From CAZVJA01 sp964626885 (GTDB taxonomy: Bacteria; Planctomycetota; Planctomycetia; Planctomycetales; Planctomycetaceae), in the NCBI GenBank assembly GCA_964626885.1, contig CAZVJA010000001.1:1-64000 (forward strand): a stretch of 64,000 bases of DNA, in the 5' to 3' direction. The notes under the pieces are model-generated. The model searched no databases and was not told where the DNA came from. It saw only the letters and a list, made by a program, of their open reading frames with translations. Below, piece by piece: positions 10,488-19,202 of this stretch. A program made the translations under genes and the position numbers. The number at the start of each line of letters is the position of its first letter. Within the stretch, counting starts at the first letter, position 1.

Positions 10488-11510
10488 TCAATCCTGCGGT
10501 TTCGTATCGGGGAAGAGCATGCTCACGCTGGTGCGGTCGTGGATCGAGCGGATCGATTGCGCGAACAGTTTCGCCACCGAAACCACCGTAATGTTCTCCG
10601 GCAGCGGGTCGAACGAATACTCGATCGTATCGGTGATGAACAGCCGCTTGATGACGCTCGCCCCGATCCGCGGAGCGGCTCCTTTCGAAAGAACCCCGTG
10701 GCTGACCGCCGCATAAATATCCTTGGCTCCCTGCTTCTTCAGCACGTCCGCCATTGCGATCAGGGAGCCGCCGGTGATGGTAAAGTCGTCGACCATCACC
10801 ACGTTCTTCCCTTTGACGTCGCCGATGACTTCCAGCACTTCCGCCTGTTCGGAGTGGTCCTTCCGCTGCTTGTTGCCGATGACGACCGGCACACCCAAGA
10901 GCCGCGCGTAGGCGGAAGCATCCTTCGCGAAGCCGATATCGGGGCTGCACACCACCAGATCCGGCAGGTTGAGCGCCTGGATGTGCGCCGCAATCACGTG
11001 CCGGGCATACAGATGATCGACCGGGATCTGAAAGAATCCCTGAATCTGCGGGCTGTGCAGATCCATGGTGAGGACGCGGTCGGCTCCCGCCGCCTCGACG
11101 GCGTCGGCGCAAACCCGGGCGCGGATCGACACGCGGGGCTCGTCCTTCTTGTCCCCCTTCGCGTAGCTGAAGTACGGGATGACCGCCGTCACCTGCTGAG
11201 CACTGGCCCGCTTGAGCGCGTCGATCCAGAAGAGGAGTTCCATGAAGTTGTCGTTGACCGGGTAGTGCACCCCTTGAATGATGAACGTATCCTTGCCGCG
11301 GACGTTCTCCTTGATCCGTACGAAGACGTTCCCCTCGCTGAAGACGTGTGCCCGGCAAGGGGTGAGCCTCACTCCCAACTCGTTGGCGACGGCTTGAGCC
11401 AACAACGGATTCGCGGAGCCTGCCAGGACCGCCAAATCCCCTTGCGGTGCCTGGAACGACTGCGCGCGCGGACCGGGACCGGTGGAAAAAGAGGAGGGTA
11501 TTTGCGACAT
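10488..11510 (-). CDS. prs: Ribose-phosphate pyrophosphokinase
   Basis: A 340-aa PRPP synthetase that makes phosphoribosyl pyrophosphate from ribose 5-phosphate and ATP. It shows the ATP/regulatory region IPYFSYAKGDKKDEPR, the signature TMDLHSPQIQGFF and the PRPP-binding loop VMVDDFTITGGS. In that loop the usual DTGGT is TGGS, a variant I know from other non-enterobacterial Prs proteins. The N-terminus carries about 20 extra residues compared with E. coli Prs. It is the gene upstream of mutS on the same strand, across the palindromic repeat. Confidence 0.95.
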   Translation of the reverse strand: MSQIPSSFSTGPGPRAQSFQAPQGDLAVLAGSANPLLAQAVANELGVRLTPCRAHVFSEGNVFVRIKENVRGKDTFIIQGVHYPVNDNFMELLFWIDALKRASAQQVTAVIPYFSYAKGDKKDEPRVSIRARVCADAVEAAGADRVLTMDLHSPQIQGFFQIPVDHLYARHVIAAHIQALNLPDLVVCSPDIGFAKDASAYARLLGVPVVIGNKQRKDHSEQAEVLEVIGDVKGKNVVMVDDFTITGGSLIAMADVLKKQGAKDIYAAVSHGVLSKGAAPRIGASVIKRLFITDTIEYSFDPLPENITVVSVAKLFAQSIRSIHDRTSVSMLFPDTKPQD

Positions 11511-11684
11511 GATGCGGACCGGCTCGTGGTGGTGGCGGAGAGGTCGGGTGGCCGGAATCGAACGCCGCGCTCCCCCCGGAAAACGAGGATTGCACGGCGA
11601 TTACGTGCCGACCGGCACAAACTTCATCATATCGGTCACGGCAGGCAACTCAAGGGTTCGCTGATTGCTGCCGCACTTCACGAC

Positions 11685-14369
11685 TTACGGCGAAATTGTG
11701 ACCACTCGCCCCCCGCGTCCGCGTGAGTCGAAGCTGCGAATCTTCACCGCCCCCGTCACCGAAACCGGTTTCTCATAGAGTGGGGATTCGGTGGTTGGCT
11801 CCGAGCCGTTGGTCGTGTAACGGACCACTAGCCCCGGATACTCGATGTTCGCCTGCAGTTGCCCGTCCTTCACGACCGCTCCCGGCGGAGGGAGACGATA
11901 ATCCCGGCCGCCAAGCAGGTTGTCGAGCCGCGGCAGTTCGTATTGCCCCAGCCGATTCGCGAACTCATTCCATGCGACGTCGAGTGCTTTGTGCCGCGCA
12001 TCGGCCTCGTCGATCTTGGCCCACTCGGGCTGGCTGGCCCACGCCCGTTCCGCAAGGCCGATGATCTTGGGACAGGTGTAGTATTCGAGCATCTTCGGTC
12101 CTTTGATCGTCTCGTTCCAGATTTGTCCCTGGATGCCGATGATGTTCTTCAAGCCTTCTTCAGTGAGTGAGATGCGCGACCGCTGCAATTCGGCCGCGGT
12201 GTATGCCCGGCCGAGGGAATCGACGCGGGTCGATTTGAAGACATCTTCCGGCACCAGCTCAAACGGGCTGCGGGCATCCACGAAGCCTCCCCAGACGAGC
12301 CCCGGCTCTTTGGGATCTTTGTTGTAAGCGAGATCGAAGTAAAGATTTGACACGCTCGACAGCACGACCGGGAACCCGGCATTCGCCAGCCGATTGCAGA
12401 GGTCTTCGCTACCGGACAGGTTGTTCCAGACGTAGGGCGTGACCTGACCGCCGGCGAAGTCGGCGTACGGGTTCAGTCGCGCACCGCGTCCCCCCGCAGT
12501 CGGCTCGAGCGCCGCCTCCTGCCAGACGCCGGCCTTCAGGCCATGCTTCTTCAGGATTTCGTTGCAGCGGGTCATGAAGTAGTGATGCAGGTCGCGCGCA
12601 CCCTTCAACTCCGGATGTTCCTTGAGGAACTTCGCGCAGACCGGCGAGCCTTCCCACGCGCCGTGCGGTACTTCGTCGCCGCCGATATGGAACATGATCA
12701 ACGGCACATCCGCCTCGCGGTAGATGTCGACCAGGCTCTGCACGATCTTCTCGACGAAGTGATAGGACGATTCCTGCGCGACGCAGATGACGTTGTCCTG
12801 AAATCCCTGGGCCGAGTTGTACTTCGATTTGTCGTCGGGATCATGCAAACGGTATTCGCGTGCTTCGTCGAGCTTGCTCTCGGTTTCGAGGCGTCGCTCA
12901 CGAGCTTTCATCGCATAAATCGCCGCGCGGGAGTGCGCGGGCATGTCGATTTCGGGAATCACGAGGATGTGCAGATCGTGCGCCCGGCGGAGCACTTCGA
13001 TCATGTCGGCCCGCGAGTAATACCCGGTGCCGTGGTTGTGTGCCGGGTTGGGGCCGGAGCCGTACGACGGATGCAGCCACTCACCGCTGGTGAGGGTGTG
13101 CCCGCGCCGGCTGTGATATTGCGTCAATTCCGGCAGGCCGGGGATTTCAAACCGCCACCCTTCATCGTCCGAGAGATGCCAATGGAAGCGGTTCAGCTTG
13201 TAAAAGGCCATCAGATCGAGCAGGCGGAGCACGCTCTGCTTCGTGTGGAAGTTATGGCAGACTTCGAGGTGCTGTCCGCGATATTTGAATCGCGGCGCAT
13301 CAATGATTTTCGCGGCACCGACCTTCACGCTCGACTGATTCCCGGCGAACGCCTGCGGCGGCAACAACGCCAGCAGGCTTTGAATGCCGTAGAACGCGCC
13401 GGCATCATCTGAGCCTTGAATATTGATTCCGGTTTTCGGGTCGATGCTGAGTTCGTACGCTTCGCTCCCTTTCGGGCGATCCTTCCCGTCGATGTTGACC
13501 CGTCCAACCGAGAGCATAATCGCATCTGCTCCCCCTTCGATTCCGGCAGTGACCTCGGGGGCTGTGCCGAACACGGTCTGGAGCTTCTTCGCCAAATAAA
13601 CCGCCTCGCGCTTGAACCCTTTTCCGTGGACAATCTTCGTCTTGGCGGAGAGGGTCAGTTCTCCTTGCCCCGATTCGAAATGAATCGGCGTCGGCGTGAT
13701 TCGCGAGACTTTGTCAGCGGGGAGCAGCGAGAGAGCCGAGTTCTGCTCGTATTGCCAGCCGGGAGTCGGGACCGGAGTTTGATCCTTGCTGCTGCGGCTG
13801 AGTTGCTCCGGTCGAGTGAACGGCTCGATGTCCACATGGGTGATTGCCTGGGGTTTCCCTTCGGGTCCGTCTCCTTTCTGGTAGACGATGTAAATCCCTT
13901 CGGGTGCGACGCATTCCTTAATGACCGGTTCTCCCCCTTGATAGCCGAAGGTTGCTTCAGACCCGGGGGCCAAAGGTTGAAACTGCTTCTTCGGCGTGAT
14001 GCGGAAGAAATCACCGTTAAGCCGTTCCAGTTCGAAGGGGCCGTTAAAATCGACGATCGGCTCACCGACAAGGTTCAGCTGGCAGAAATAAATCGCCCAC
14101 CCGTTCGCCGGCAGCGGAGACTTGCCGTTGTTTTTGAAGGTCCAGAGACAGCGCTGCCCCGAACCGTCGGGCTTATTTTCGATCAACTTCCAATGGATAT
14201 GAATTTCATCCCCAGTTGGCGGGGCTTGGGGCTTCATCGTCTGGGCTGGCTTGGACCCGACAACTGGTTGAGCGGCTTTGTCGTCGGCATGCAGAAAGAT
14301 TGTTCCGACAAGCAGGAAGGTGAAGACCAGCAGCGGGGTGCGGGCGGAAAGCATCAGTCGGTCGATCAT
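11685..14369 (-). CDS. Beta-N-acetylhexosaminidase, GH20
   Basis: An 894-aa exported glycoside hydrolase that removes terminal GlcNAc/GalNAc from glycans or chitin fragments. In order it has a signal peptide (hydrophobic LLVFTFLLVGTIFLH), a CHB_HEX-type N-terminal carbohydrate-binding domain (IHWKLIENK onward), a GH20b domain, the GH20 barrel with the catalytic Asp-Glu pair D565-E566 in HIGGDEVPHG, and a short C-terminal CHB_HEX_C-like domain with YTTNGSEPT. The ATG at 14369 has TGGAG at correct spacing; the ATG at 14384 has none. It lies downstream of the amidohydrolase operon on the same strand. Confidence 0.93.
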   Translation of the reverse strand: MIDRLMLSARTPLLVFTFLLVGTIFLHADDKAAQPVVGSKPAQTMKPQAPPTGDEIHIHWKLIENKPDGSGQRCLWTFKNNGKSPLPANGWAIYFCQLNLVGEPIVDFNGPFELERLNGDFFRITPKKQFQPLAPGSEATFGYQGGEPVIKECVAPEGIYIVYQKGDGPEGKPQAITHVDIEPFTRPEQLSRSSKDQTPVPTPGWQYEQNSALSLLPADKVSRITPTPIHFESGQGELTLSAKTKIVHGKGFKREAVYLAKKLQTVFGTAPEVTAGIEGGADAIMLSVGRVNIDGKDRPKGSEAYELSIDPKTGINIQGSDDAGAFYGIQSLLALLPPQAFAGNQSSVKVGAAKIIDAPRFKYRGQHLEVCHNFHTKQSVLRLLDLMAFYKLNRFHWHLSDDEGWRFEIPGLPELTQYHSRRGHTLTSGEWLHPSYGSGPNPAHNHGTGYYSRADMIEVLRRAHDLHILVIPEIDMPAHSRAAIYAMKARERRLETESKLDEAREYRLHDPDDKSKYNSAQGFQDNVICVAQESSYHFVEKIVQSLVDIYREADVPLIMFHIGGDEVPHGAWEGSPVCAKFLKEHPELKGARDLHHYFMTRCNEILKKHGLKAGVWQEAALEPTAGGRGARLNPYADFAGGQVTPYVWNNLSGSEDLCNRLANAGFPVVLSSVSNLYFDLAYNKDPKEPGLVWGGFVDARSPFELVPEDVFKSTRVDSLGRAYTAAELQRSRISLTEEGLKNIIGIQGQIWNETIKGPKMLEYYTCPKIIGLAERAWASQPEWAKIDEADARHKALDVAWNEFANRLGQYELPRLDNLLGGRDYRLPPPGAVVKDGQLQANIEYPGLVVRYTTNGSEPTTESPLYEKPVSVTGAVKIRSFDSRGRGGRVVTISP

Positions 14370-14499
14370 GAGGGCTCCAATCATTTGGGCGTGAATATTC
14401 ACAACCCATTGTGCCCAGTTTGACGACCGATTGGAATGGTCCAACTGCGGTTGCTGGAACACTTTTCGGGGACTGCCATCTGGCCAGAGCGGGATCCAT

Positions 14500-15228
14500 T
14501 CAGATCGTCCCAAACTCGTCACAGACCCCAGCGAACGACTCGGCCAACGTCTGAATCAACCCGCGCCACTGGGAACGACGACGCTCATCGAACACCCAAA
14601 CCTGATTCACTTCGAGCTCAATGCCGATGTAGTCCCGGTCTGTGAATTGTTTCCGCAAGTGAGTCGTGAACCCGTCGGCCCGGCCGAGGTAGGGATAATT
14701 GCGGCGAACCCGGATGTTTCCGTTTTCGGCAAGCAGCCGGCGTCTCCACAGGTCACAAAATTGCCGCTCTCCCGGACGAGCCGGGTCATAGAGCAGTCCG
14801 ACGTCGGCATTCCGCTTTTGGCCGTTCATCACCGGCGTGAAGGTGTGTACCGAAAGATGGACCGCGCGCTGTCCCGAACGGATTTTGACGCCCAGATTCT
14901 CTTCGACCGTTTGGCGGTGTGGGAAGTAATATTCGTCGAGCACATTCCGCCGCGCGGAGTTGTCGAGTTTCGTGGTGAATTCCGAGAACAATTTCGGATG
15001 GCCGACCGACCGATTTAACTCCACGAGCAGACGAGAGACGTTCGCGGCGTGCAACGGGGCGTTCAATCGGCGGGCGAAGTACCGGCCGATCTCCAGCGAG
15101 CCGGGATCGTAGCCCCGGTGGCTGTTGAGGGCTTTTTGCGCGCGGCGAAACAGGGACGCATACTCCGGCGGGATGCGGTTCCCTCCGTGCTCGCAACTCA
15201 ACACGACATGCAACGTGCGGCGAGACAT
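14500..15228 (-). CDS. N-formylglutamate amidohydrolase family protein
   Basis: A 242-aa member of the FGase (HutG-like) family of zinc amidohydrolases. Recognisable blocks are VVLSCEHGGNRIP at the N-terminus, DPGSLEIGR, LLVELNRS, HLSVHTFTP and YIGIELEVNQ. It starts only 8 bp after the stop of the GCS2-type ligase and is the last gene of a four-gene operon with two amide-forming ligases and a peptidase. No histidine-degradation genes are nearby, so a role in trimming the ligase product is more likely than histidine catabolism; that is inference from context. The ATG at 15228 was chosen because the conserved fold begins right after it. Confidence 0.85.
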   Translation of the reverse strand: MSRRTLHVVLSCEHGGNRIPPEYASLFRRAQKALNSHRGYDPGSLEIGRYFARRLNAPLHAANVSRLLVELNRSVGHPKLFSEFTTKLDNSARRNVLDEYYFPHRQTVEENLGVKIRSGQRAVHLSVHTFTPVMNGQKRNADVGLLYDPARPGERQFCDLWRRRLLAENGNIRVRRNYPYLGRADGFTTHLRKQFTDRDYIGIELEVNQVWVFDERRRSQWRGLIQTLAESFAGVCDEFGTI

Positions 15229-15236
15229 GGCTTCGC

Positions 15237-16490
15237 TCACATCGGAGGGAGAAACATTCGTCCCGAGGAGAGGGAATTGCACAATTGCCGGTATACATTC
15301 GCCAGCGTCTCGTGCGAGGGAGTGGAGCTGAGGGCGTGGGAGATGCGCCGCGCAAGCGGTCCGTATTCGAGGATCGTCTCCATCACCGACTCCAATCCGG
15401 CGGCGCTCAATTCGCGTTGGACAGCGGGGGCCTGCACCAGATGCCGCCAGAGTTCGGCTGCCGTGCATTCCGGTGCCGCATCGAATCCGAACTGACGGAG
15501 GTACGCGGTGTCTTTGATCACGGCCTGTTCGGCCTCACGGATCGTCGAGAGGAGCACCTGTTCCAGCGCGTCGACCGAAACCTCCTGCTGCCGCGCGAGC
15601 GTCTGCCAGCGTTCGGCGACCAGTTCCTTCAGCACGCCGACGGCGGCCGCGCAGATCGCCACGTCGGCCCGCGGGCATTCCTGCACGTCGAGCACGCGAA
15701 TTTCGATGGTGTTCCGTTCGAAGCGGGCAATCGCGCCGCGCGCATTGAGCCACTCGTGCTGCAACACCCCTTCCGGGTCGAGCGGAGCAACGTCGGCGTA
15801 AATCCGCCCGAGGATATGTCGTTCATAATCGGTCTGAGTGTACACAGGCTCGGGAATGACGCGTCCGGCAACCGAGGGAATTCGCCGCGAGTTCGTGCGG
15901 TATACCTCCAGCCGATTGTCCGCCAGACCGGAGACGCGCCCGTCCATCACGGGAGAACTCGCCGACAGCGCGGGCAACAACGGGAGCAGCAACCGGATGG
16001 CGGCGTGCAGCTTGCCGAATTCATCATCGTTCGCGAAGGGCAAGTTCAAATGCACGCTCTGCAGATTCGCCCAGCCATGTCCCCGGCAGTCGAAGATGCG
16101 GTTGAACGCCTCGTAGACCGGACTATTGTCGTGCGGCCAGAGTTGCATTTCCTTATCGGGGTTCATCCAGGGGTGCATGGCGGTCGGCATCAACCGGGCG
16201 GTAAATTTCGTCAGCGTCTGGTTGATGTGATTGACCTGCTCGTGGAACCAGTCGGGCAGCGGCGCGAACGACGCGGCAGGCTCGGTGGTTTTCAGCTCGA
16301 TGACATGCAATGTGAGTTCGTTGGACCAGGTGACGCTTCCCCGTTCGATGTCGGAGACGATTTCTCCCGCGACCGATTGCAGCACCTGATCGGTGATCGG
16401 CCGGACCGAAAGCGTGTCGGCGTCGACAATCATATATTCGAGTTCGACGCCGTAGACCTCGAACAGATGCCGCTGGGCTGGCTCGCTCAT
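15237..16490 (-). CDS. Glutamate-cysteine ligase family 2 (GCS2/YbdK-type) carboxylate-amine ligase
   Basis: A 417-aa ATP-dependent carboxylate-amine ligase of the GCS2 family, which couples the gamma-carboxylate of glutamate (or another acid) to an amine. The N-terminal metal-binding glutamates are in VYGVELEYMIVD (E16, E18), and the family motifs VHLNLPFAND and FERNTIEIRVLDVQE are present. Its start codon overlaps the stop of the RimK-type gene (ATGA, 16487-16490), so translation is coupled. There is no glutathione synthetase partner here. The actual substrates are unknown. Confidence 0.88.
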   Translation of the reverse strand: MSEPAQRHLFEVYGVELEYMIVDADTLSVRPITDQVLQSVAGEIVSDIERGSVTWSNELTLHVIELKTTEPAASFAPLPDWFHEQVNHINQTLTKFTARLMPTAMHPWMNPDKEMQLWPHDNSPVYEAFNRIFDCRGHGWANLQSVHLNLPFANDDEFGKLHAAIRLLLPLLPALSASSPVMDGRVSGLADNRLEVYRTNSRRIPSVAGRVIPEPVYTQTDYERHILGRIYADVAPLDPEGVLQHEWLNARGAIARFERNTIEIRVLDVQECPRADVAICAAAVGVLKELVAERWQTLARQQEVSVDALEQVLLSTIREAEQAVIKDTAYLRQFGFDAAPECTAAELWRHLVQAPAVQRELSAAGLESVMETILEYGPLARRISHALSSTPSHETLANVYRQLCNSLSSGRMFLPPM

Positions 16491-17956
16491 GAAGCCACCA
16501 CGGCCGCTTTGGTCTTGTCGAGCCGATCGAGAAAGACTTCCATGATGCGGTTGTAGAGCTCGTCGCGGAGAACCGAATCTTCGGTGCCGGCTTCGATGCT
16601 CGGATTATCGTTCACCTCGATGATGTAGAACTTTCCGTTCGACTCCTTCACGTCGACGCCGTACAGCCCGTCACCGACGAGGTTCGCCGCCCGGAGCGCG
16701 GTCGCCACGGCCCGACGAGGGGCGAGTTCGACCGGGAGGGTTTCGCTCTTGCCGTAGCGGCGGGCGTCGTGGCGGTCGGGCTTGATGATCTGCCAGTGGT
16801 TCTGGGCCATGAAGTATTTGCAGGCGTAGAGCGGCTTGCGGTTGAGAATGCCGATCCGCCAGTCGAAGGTTGTCGGCAGAAACTCTTGCGCGACGATCAG
16901 CTCCGAATCCTCGAAGAAAGTTTTAAGCTGGAGTTCGAGGTTTTCCTGTGACTCCACCTTTACGACTCCCTGCGAGAAGGCGCTGTCCGGCCGTTTAAGG
17001 ACGCAGGGGAAGCCGAGTTCCTCGCCGATGACTCGGGCGTTGTCGCGGTGCACCACAATCGTCTTGGGAGTGGGGACCGAATGCCGGCTGAGAAGCTCCG
17101 CGAGATACACCTTATTGGTGCAGCGGACGATCGACTGCGGATCGTCGATGACGATCATCCCCTCCCCCGCGGCCCGCTGCGCGAACCGGTACGTGTGATG
17201 ATTGACGGCGGTCGTTTCACGAATGAAGAGGGCGTCGTATTCGGCGATCGTGGCGTAGTCGTCGGGGGTGATCAGCTCGGCGCTGATGCCCAGCCGCTCG
17301 GCGGCCTTGATGAACTTCTTCAGCGATTCCGGGCTCGACGGCGGCTCCGCCTCGTTGGGATTGTGCAGAATCGCCAAGTCGTATCGGAAGCGAACCCGCT
17401 TCTTCTGGCTGAACTTCCGGCCTGCAAAGTGGGAACATGCCGCTTCAACGACGAACGGCCAATGCGCCTCGGGGACTTCGCTGGCGGAAATCGTAGCCAC
17501 GCTCCGCATCTGCCACTTCTTGTACTTCTTGAATTGCACCCGCAGCAGCGGCGACTGAAACATGTTGAACAGATGCAGGCTCAATTTTTCATACCGGCGG
17601 GCCAGGTTGCGGCCGAAATAAATACTGAGCGTGAACCGGTCTGACTGAATGGGGGCCAGACTGTGCTGAATGAGTTCTTCCAACTCCTCCGAGACCATCC
17701 GCACCATGGTCTGCGATTTGAGATCCTGCAGCGTCGAAACGCTGGGAAGCGGCTTGTGCCCCCGCGCCTCCGCCAACAGGGAGACGTAATAGCCCGTCGT
17801 CTGGTAACGGTACGAACGGCAGAGGTTGAACAGCTTGACGCCGCGAAGGTCGCTATATTCGGGACGCGTCAGGTAGCTCCAGGCGTCGACGACTTCGACA
17901 TTGGGGATCTGGAACGGCCATTCTTTGGGGCTATTCGCGACGATGAGGATGCGCAC
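16487..17956 (-). CDS. RimK-type ATP-grasp ligase with RimK-like N-terminal domain
   Basis: A 489-aa ATP-grasp protein. The first roughly 200 residues form the RimK-like N-terminal domain (ILIVANSPKEWPFQIP), and the second half is an ATP-grasp fold. Visible are the nucleotide-binding Lys in PCVLKRPDSAFSQG, VAQEFLPTTFDWRIG, and the Mg-ligand motif EVNDNP (E447, N449). Members of this superfamily add amino acids, often glutamate, to a carboxylate on a peptide or metabolite. It overlaps the C39-like peptidase gene by 26 bp upstream and the GCS2 gene by 4 bp downstream, so the three are co-expressed. The product is unknown. Confidence 0.9.
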   Translation of the reverse strand: MRILIVANSPKEWPFQIPNVEVVDAWSYLTRPEYSDLRGVKLFNLCRSYRYQTTGYYVSLLAEARGHKPLPSVSTLQDLKSQTMVRMVSEELEELIQHSLAPIQSDRFTLSIYFGRNLARRYEKLSLHLFNMFQSPLLRVQFKKYKKWQMRSVATISASEVPEAHWPFVVEAACSHFAGRKFSQKKRVRFRYDLAILHNPNEAEPPSSPESLKKFIKAAERLGISAELITPDDYATIAEYDALFIRETTAVNHHTYRFAQRAAGEGMIVIDDPQSIVRCTNKVYLAELLSRHSVPTPKTIVVHRDNARVIGEELGFPCVLKRPDSAFSQGVVKVESQENLELQLKTFFEDSELIVAQEFLPTTFDWRIGILNRKPLYACKYFMAQNHWQIIKPDRHDARRYGKSETLPVELAPRRAVATALRAANLVGDGLYGVDVKESNGKFYIIEVNDNPSIEAGTEDSVLRDELYNRIMEVFLDRLDKTKAAVVAS

Positions 17957-18680
17957 CGGATGTTCCTTCGAGTTTGTTGCGCGGTCTGATGACGAGCAGA
18001 TTGGCGTCGTAGGTGACGATGCCCAACAGGATCGCGCACTTCAGTCGGTCAATTTCGACCGCGTAAAAATTGTTTTCGGGGGCTAGCGGATTCGAGAGGA
18101 GCGGGTCCGCCACAAGCACGGTTCGCTTGACCCGGTCGTACCCGCACAACACGACGAAATGCCCCGCCGGAACGCCGCGGATGTCGTCCGGCACGGAATT
18201 CACCCCGAACTCGCGCTTGTCGCGATACAAATACGTGGCGCTCAGACCCGTGAGGATCGGCATCGACTTCTTCAAGTGCTCGCGGATCAACTCGCTGGTG
18301 AGATCCTGCATTTGCAGCACTCCCCCCAGGCTGAGAAAGTCGAGGTACGCTCTGGTGGCGGCGTGGAGCTTCGGCAGATCCTTGGCAGCCATCTGCGCCC
18401 GGAGGCGATCGGCCAACGGCGGCGCGCCGGACTCGAACCAGGATGGATCGAACACATTGAGATTATACGTGTAAATCGTCGCCTCGTAGCCGCGCCGCAA
18501 GGCATGGCAGGCGAGAAGCACCGCCAATGTTCCGCCGTCTTCCAGTTGCGGAGCCTCGTTGACGACCGCCTCCAGCGAGATGTCGTCACCGTAATACTGA
18601 TACACCGCGTGGAGACAGGTCGGCCCGCAGGTGAATAGATCGGGCTGGGGTAGAATATCGAGCTTCAGACGGCGGTCCAT
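17931..18680 (-). CDS. C39-like cysteine peptidase of the RimK/GCS2 operon
   Basis: A 249-aa papain-like protease related to peptidase C39 (the double-glycine leader peptidases of bacteriocin exporters), here stand-alone with no ABC transporter. A complete catalytic set is visible: C18 in LFTCGPTC, H174 in AGHFVVLCGYD and D192 in VADPL. There is no signal peptide or membrane segment, so it acts in the cytoplasm. It is the first gene of the operon and runs 26 bp into the RimK-type gene. The ATG at 18680 is where the homologous region starts; its ribosome-binding site is poor. It may cleave a precursor or the ligated product. Confidence 0.82.
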   Translation of the reverse strand: MDRRLKLDILPQPDLFTCGPTCLHAVYQYYGDDISLEAVVNEAPQLEDGGTLAVLLACHALRRGYEATIYTYNLNVFDPSWFESGAPPLADRLRAQMAAKDLPKLHAATRAYLDFLSLGGVLQMQDLTSELIREHLKKSMPILTGLSATYLYRDKREFGVNSVPDDIRGVPAGHFVVLCGYDRVKRTVLVADPLLSNPLAPENNFYAVEIDRLKCAILLGIVTYDANLLVIRPRNKLEGTSGAHPHRRE

Positions 18681-19013
18681 ATTTCGATCTGGCTGGGCTC
18701 CCTGCCTGCCTACTCCCGTACATCCGGTTGGGAGGTTTCCGAAGAGGCGCACATGGCCGAAACCTGCCGTGACGGATGGCATTACTGCCGAATTCTCGCC
18801 GCTGAGCCGATTCCGTCAAGGGAGAGAAGGGGGAAGCCCCGCCAAATCCGTTAAACATCGCGAACGCGGCTTGTCTCCAAGAGGACCGAACTCCGTGTCG
18901 GATGGTCTCGATTTAGCCATCGAGCAACCGAATCTCGGAAGTGCCGCAACTACGATTCCGGTGCAGACCGACGTCGATGGAATTGATGGAAAGGCCGAGT
19001 TTCACAACTGAAA
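18681..19013. other. Intergenic stretch between divergent units
   Basis: There is no convincing reading frame on either strand. It must carry the promoter of the peptidase/ligase operon on the minus strand, but I could not identify one with confidence. The right end adjoins the plus-strand promoter at 19014. Confidence 0.5.
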
Positions 19014-19042
19014 TTGACAGTTCGCAGCGACACGGCTAGCGT
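19014..19042 (+). promoter_or_regulatory. Sigma-70-type promoter for the leader RNA and the haem-protein gene
   Basis: A perfect -35 hexamer TTGACA (19014-19019) is followed after 17 bp by TAGCGT (19037-19042), which keeps the TA...T positions of the -10. Transcription would begin near 19049, directly before the first hairpin of the leader. The -10 is weak, so confidence is moderate. Confidence 0.5.
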
Positions 19043-19048
19043 ATGCCT

Positions 19049-19170
19049 GCGGGTCACCGTCATGAAGCGGCGGCGACCCTGCAACTGGCAAGGCGGCGAG
19101 TGTGCCGCGAAATTCGGGCGATGACCGCCCTCGAAAGTCCACCGGGGACTGTCGAGGGCGTTTTGTTTTG
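19049..19170 (+). ncRNA. Candidate structured 5' leader (attenuator or riboswitch-like)
   Basis: This leader lies between a TTGACA promoter and the gene starting at 19203. It can fold into a first hairpin (GCGGGTC at 19049-19055 with GACCC-T-GC at 19075-19082), a second hairpin (GCGGC 19093-19097 with GCCGC 19104-19108), and then two exclusive structures. One pairs GGGCG (19116-19120) with CGCCC (19126-19130); the other uses the same CGCCC as the 5' arm of a terminator. That is the usual architecture of transcription attenuators. I do not recognise it as a known riboswitch class. Its function is inferred from sequence alone. Confidence 0.5.
19126..19170 (+). terminator. Intrinsic terminator inside the leader
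   Basis: CGCCCTCGA (19126-19134) pairs with TCGAGGGCG (19152-19160); after one mismatch, AGTCC (19136-19140) pairs with GGACT (19146-19150) across a 5-nt loop. The run TTTTGTTTT follows at once. It ends 33 bp before the start codon of the downstream gene, so it can stop transcription before that gene. Confidence 0.75.
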
Positions 19171-19202
19171 GCCGGCTCATGAAATGACTGAGGAGAACCA
19201 TC

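Noticed and set aside
10488..11510. Prs as a novel enzyme because of the TGGS loop
   Set aside because: The DLHSPQIQGFF signature and overall layout are those of an ordinary Prs; the loop variant occurs in other bacterial Prs proteins.
11530..11630. tRNA-like stretch on the minus strand (TTCGATT loop, GGTCGG...CCGACC ends)
   Set aside because: The putative T-stem does not pair, position 8 is not T, there is no GG in the D-loop and the anticodon stem is poor; the matches look accidental.
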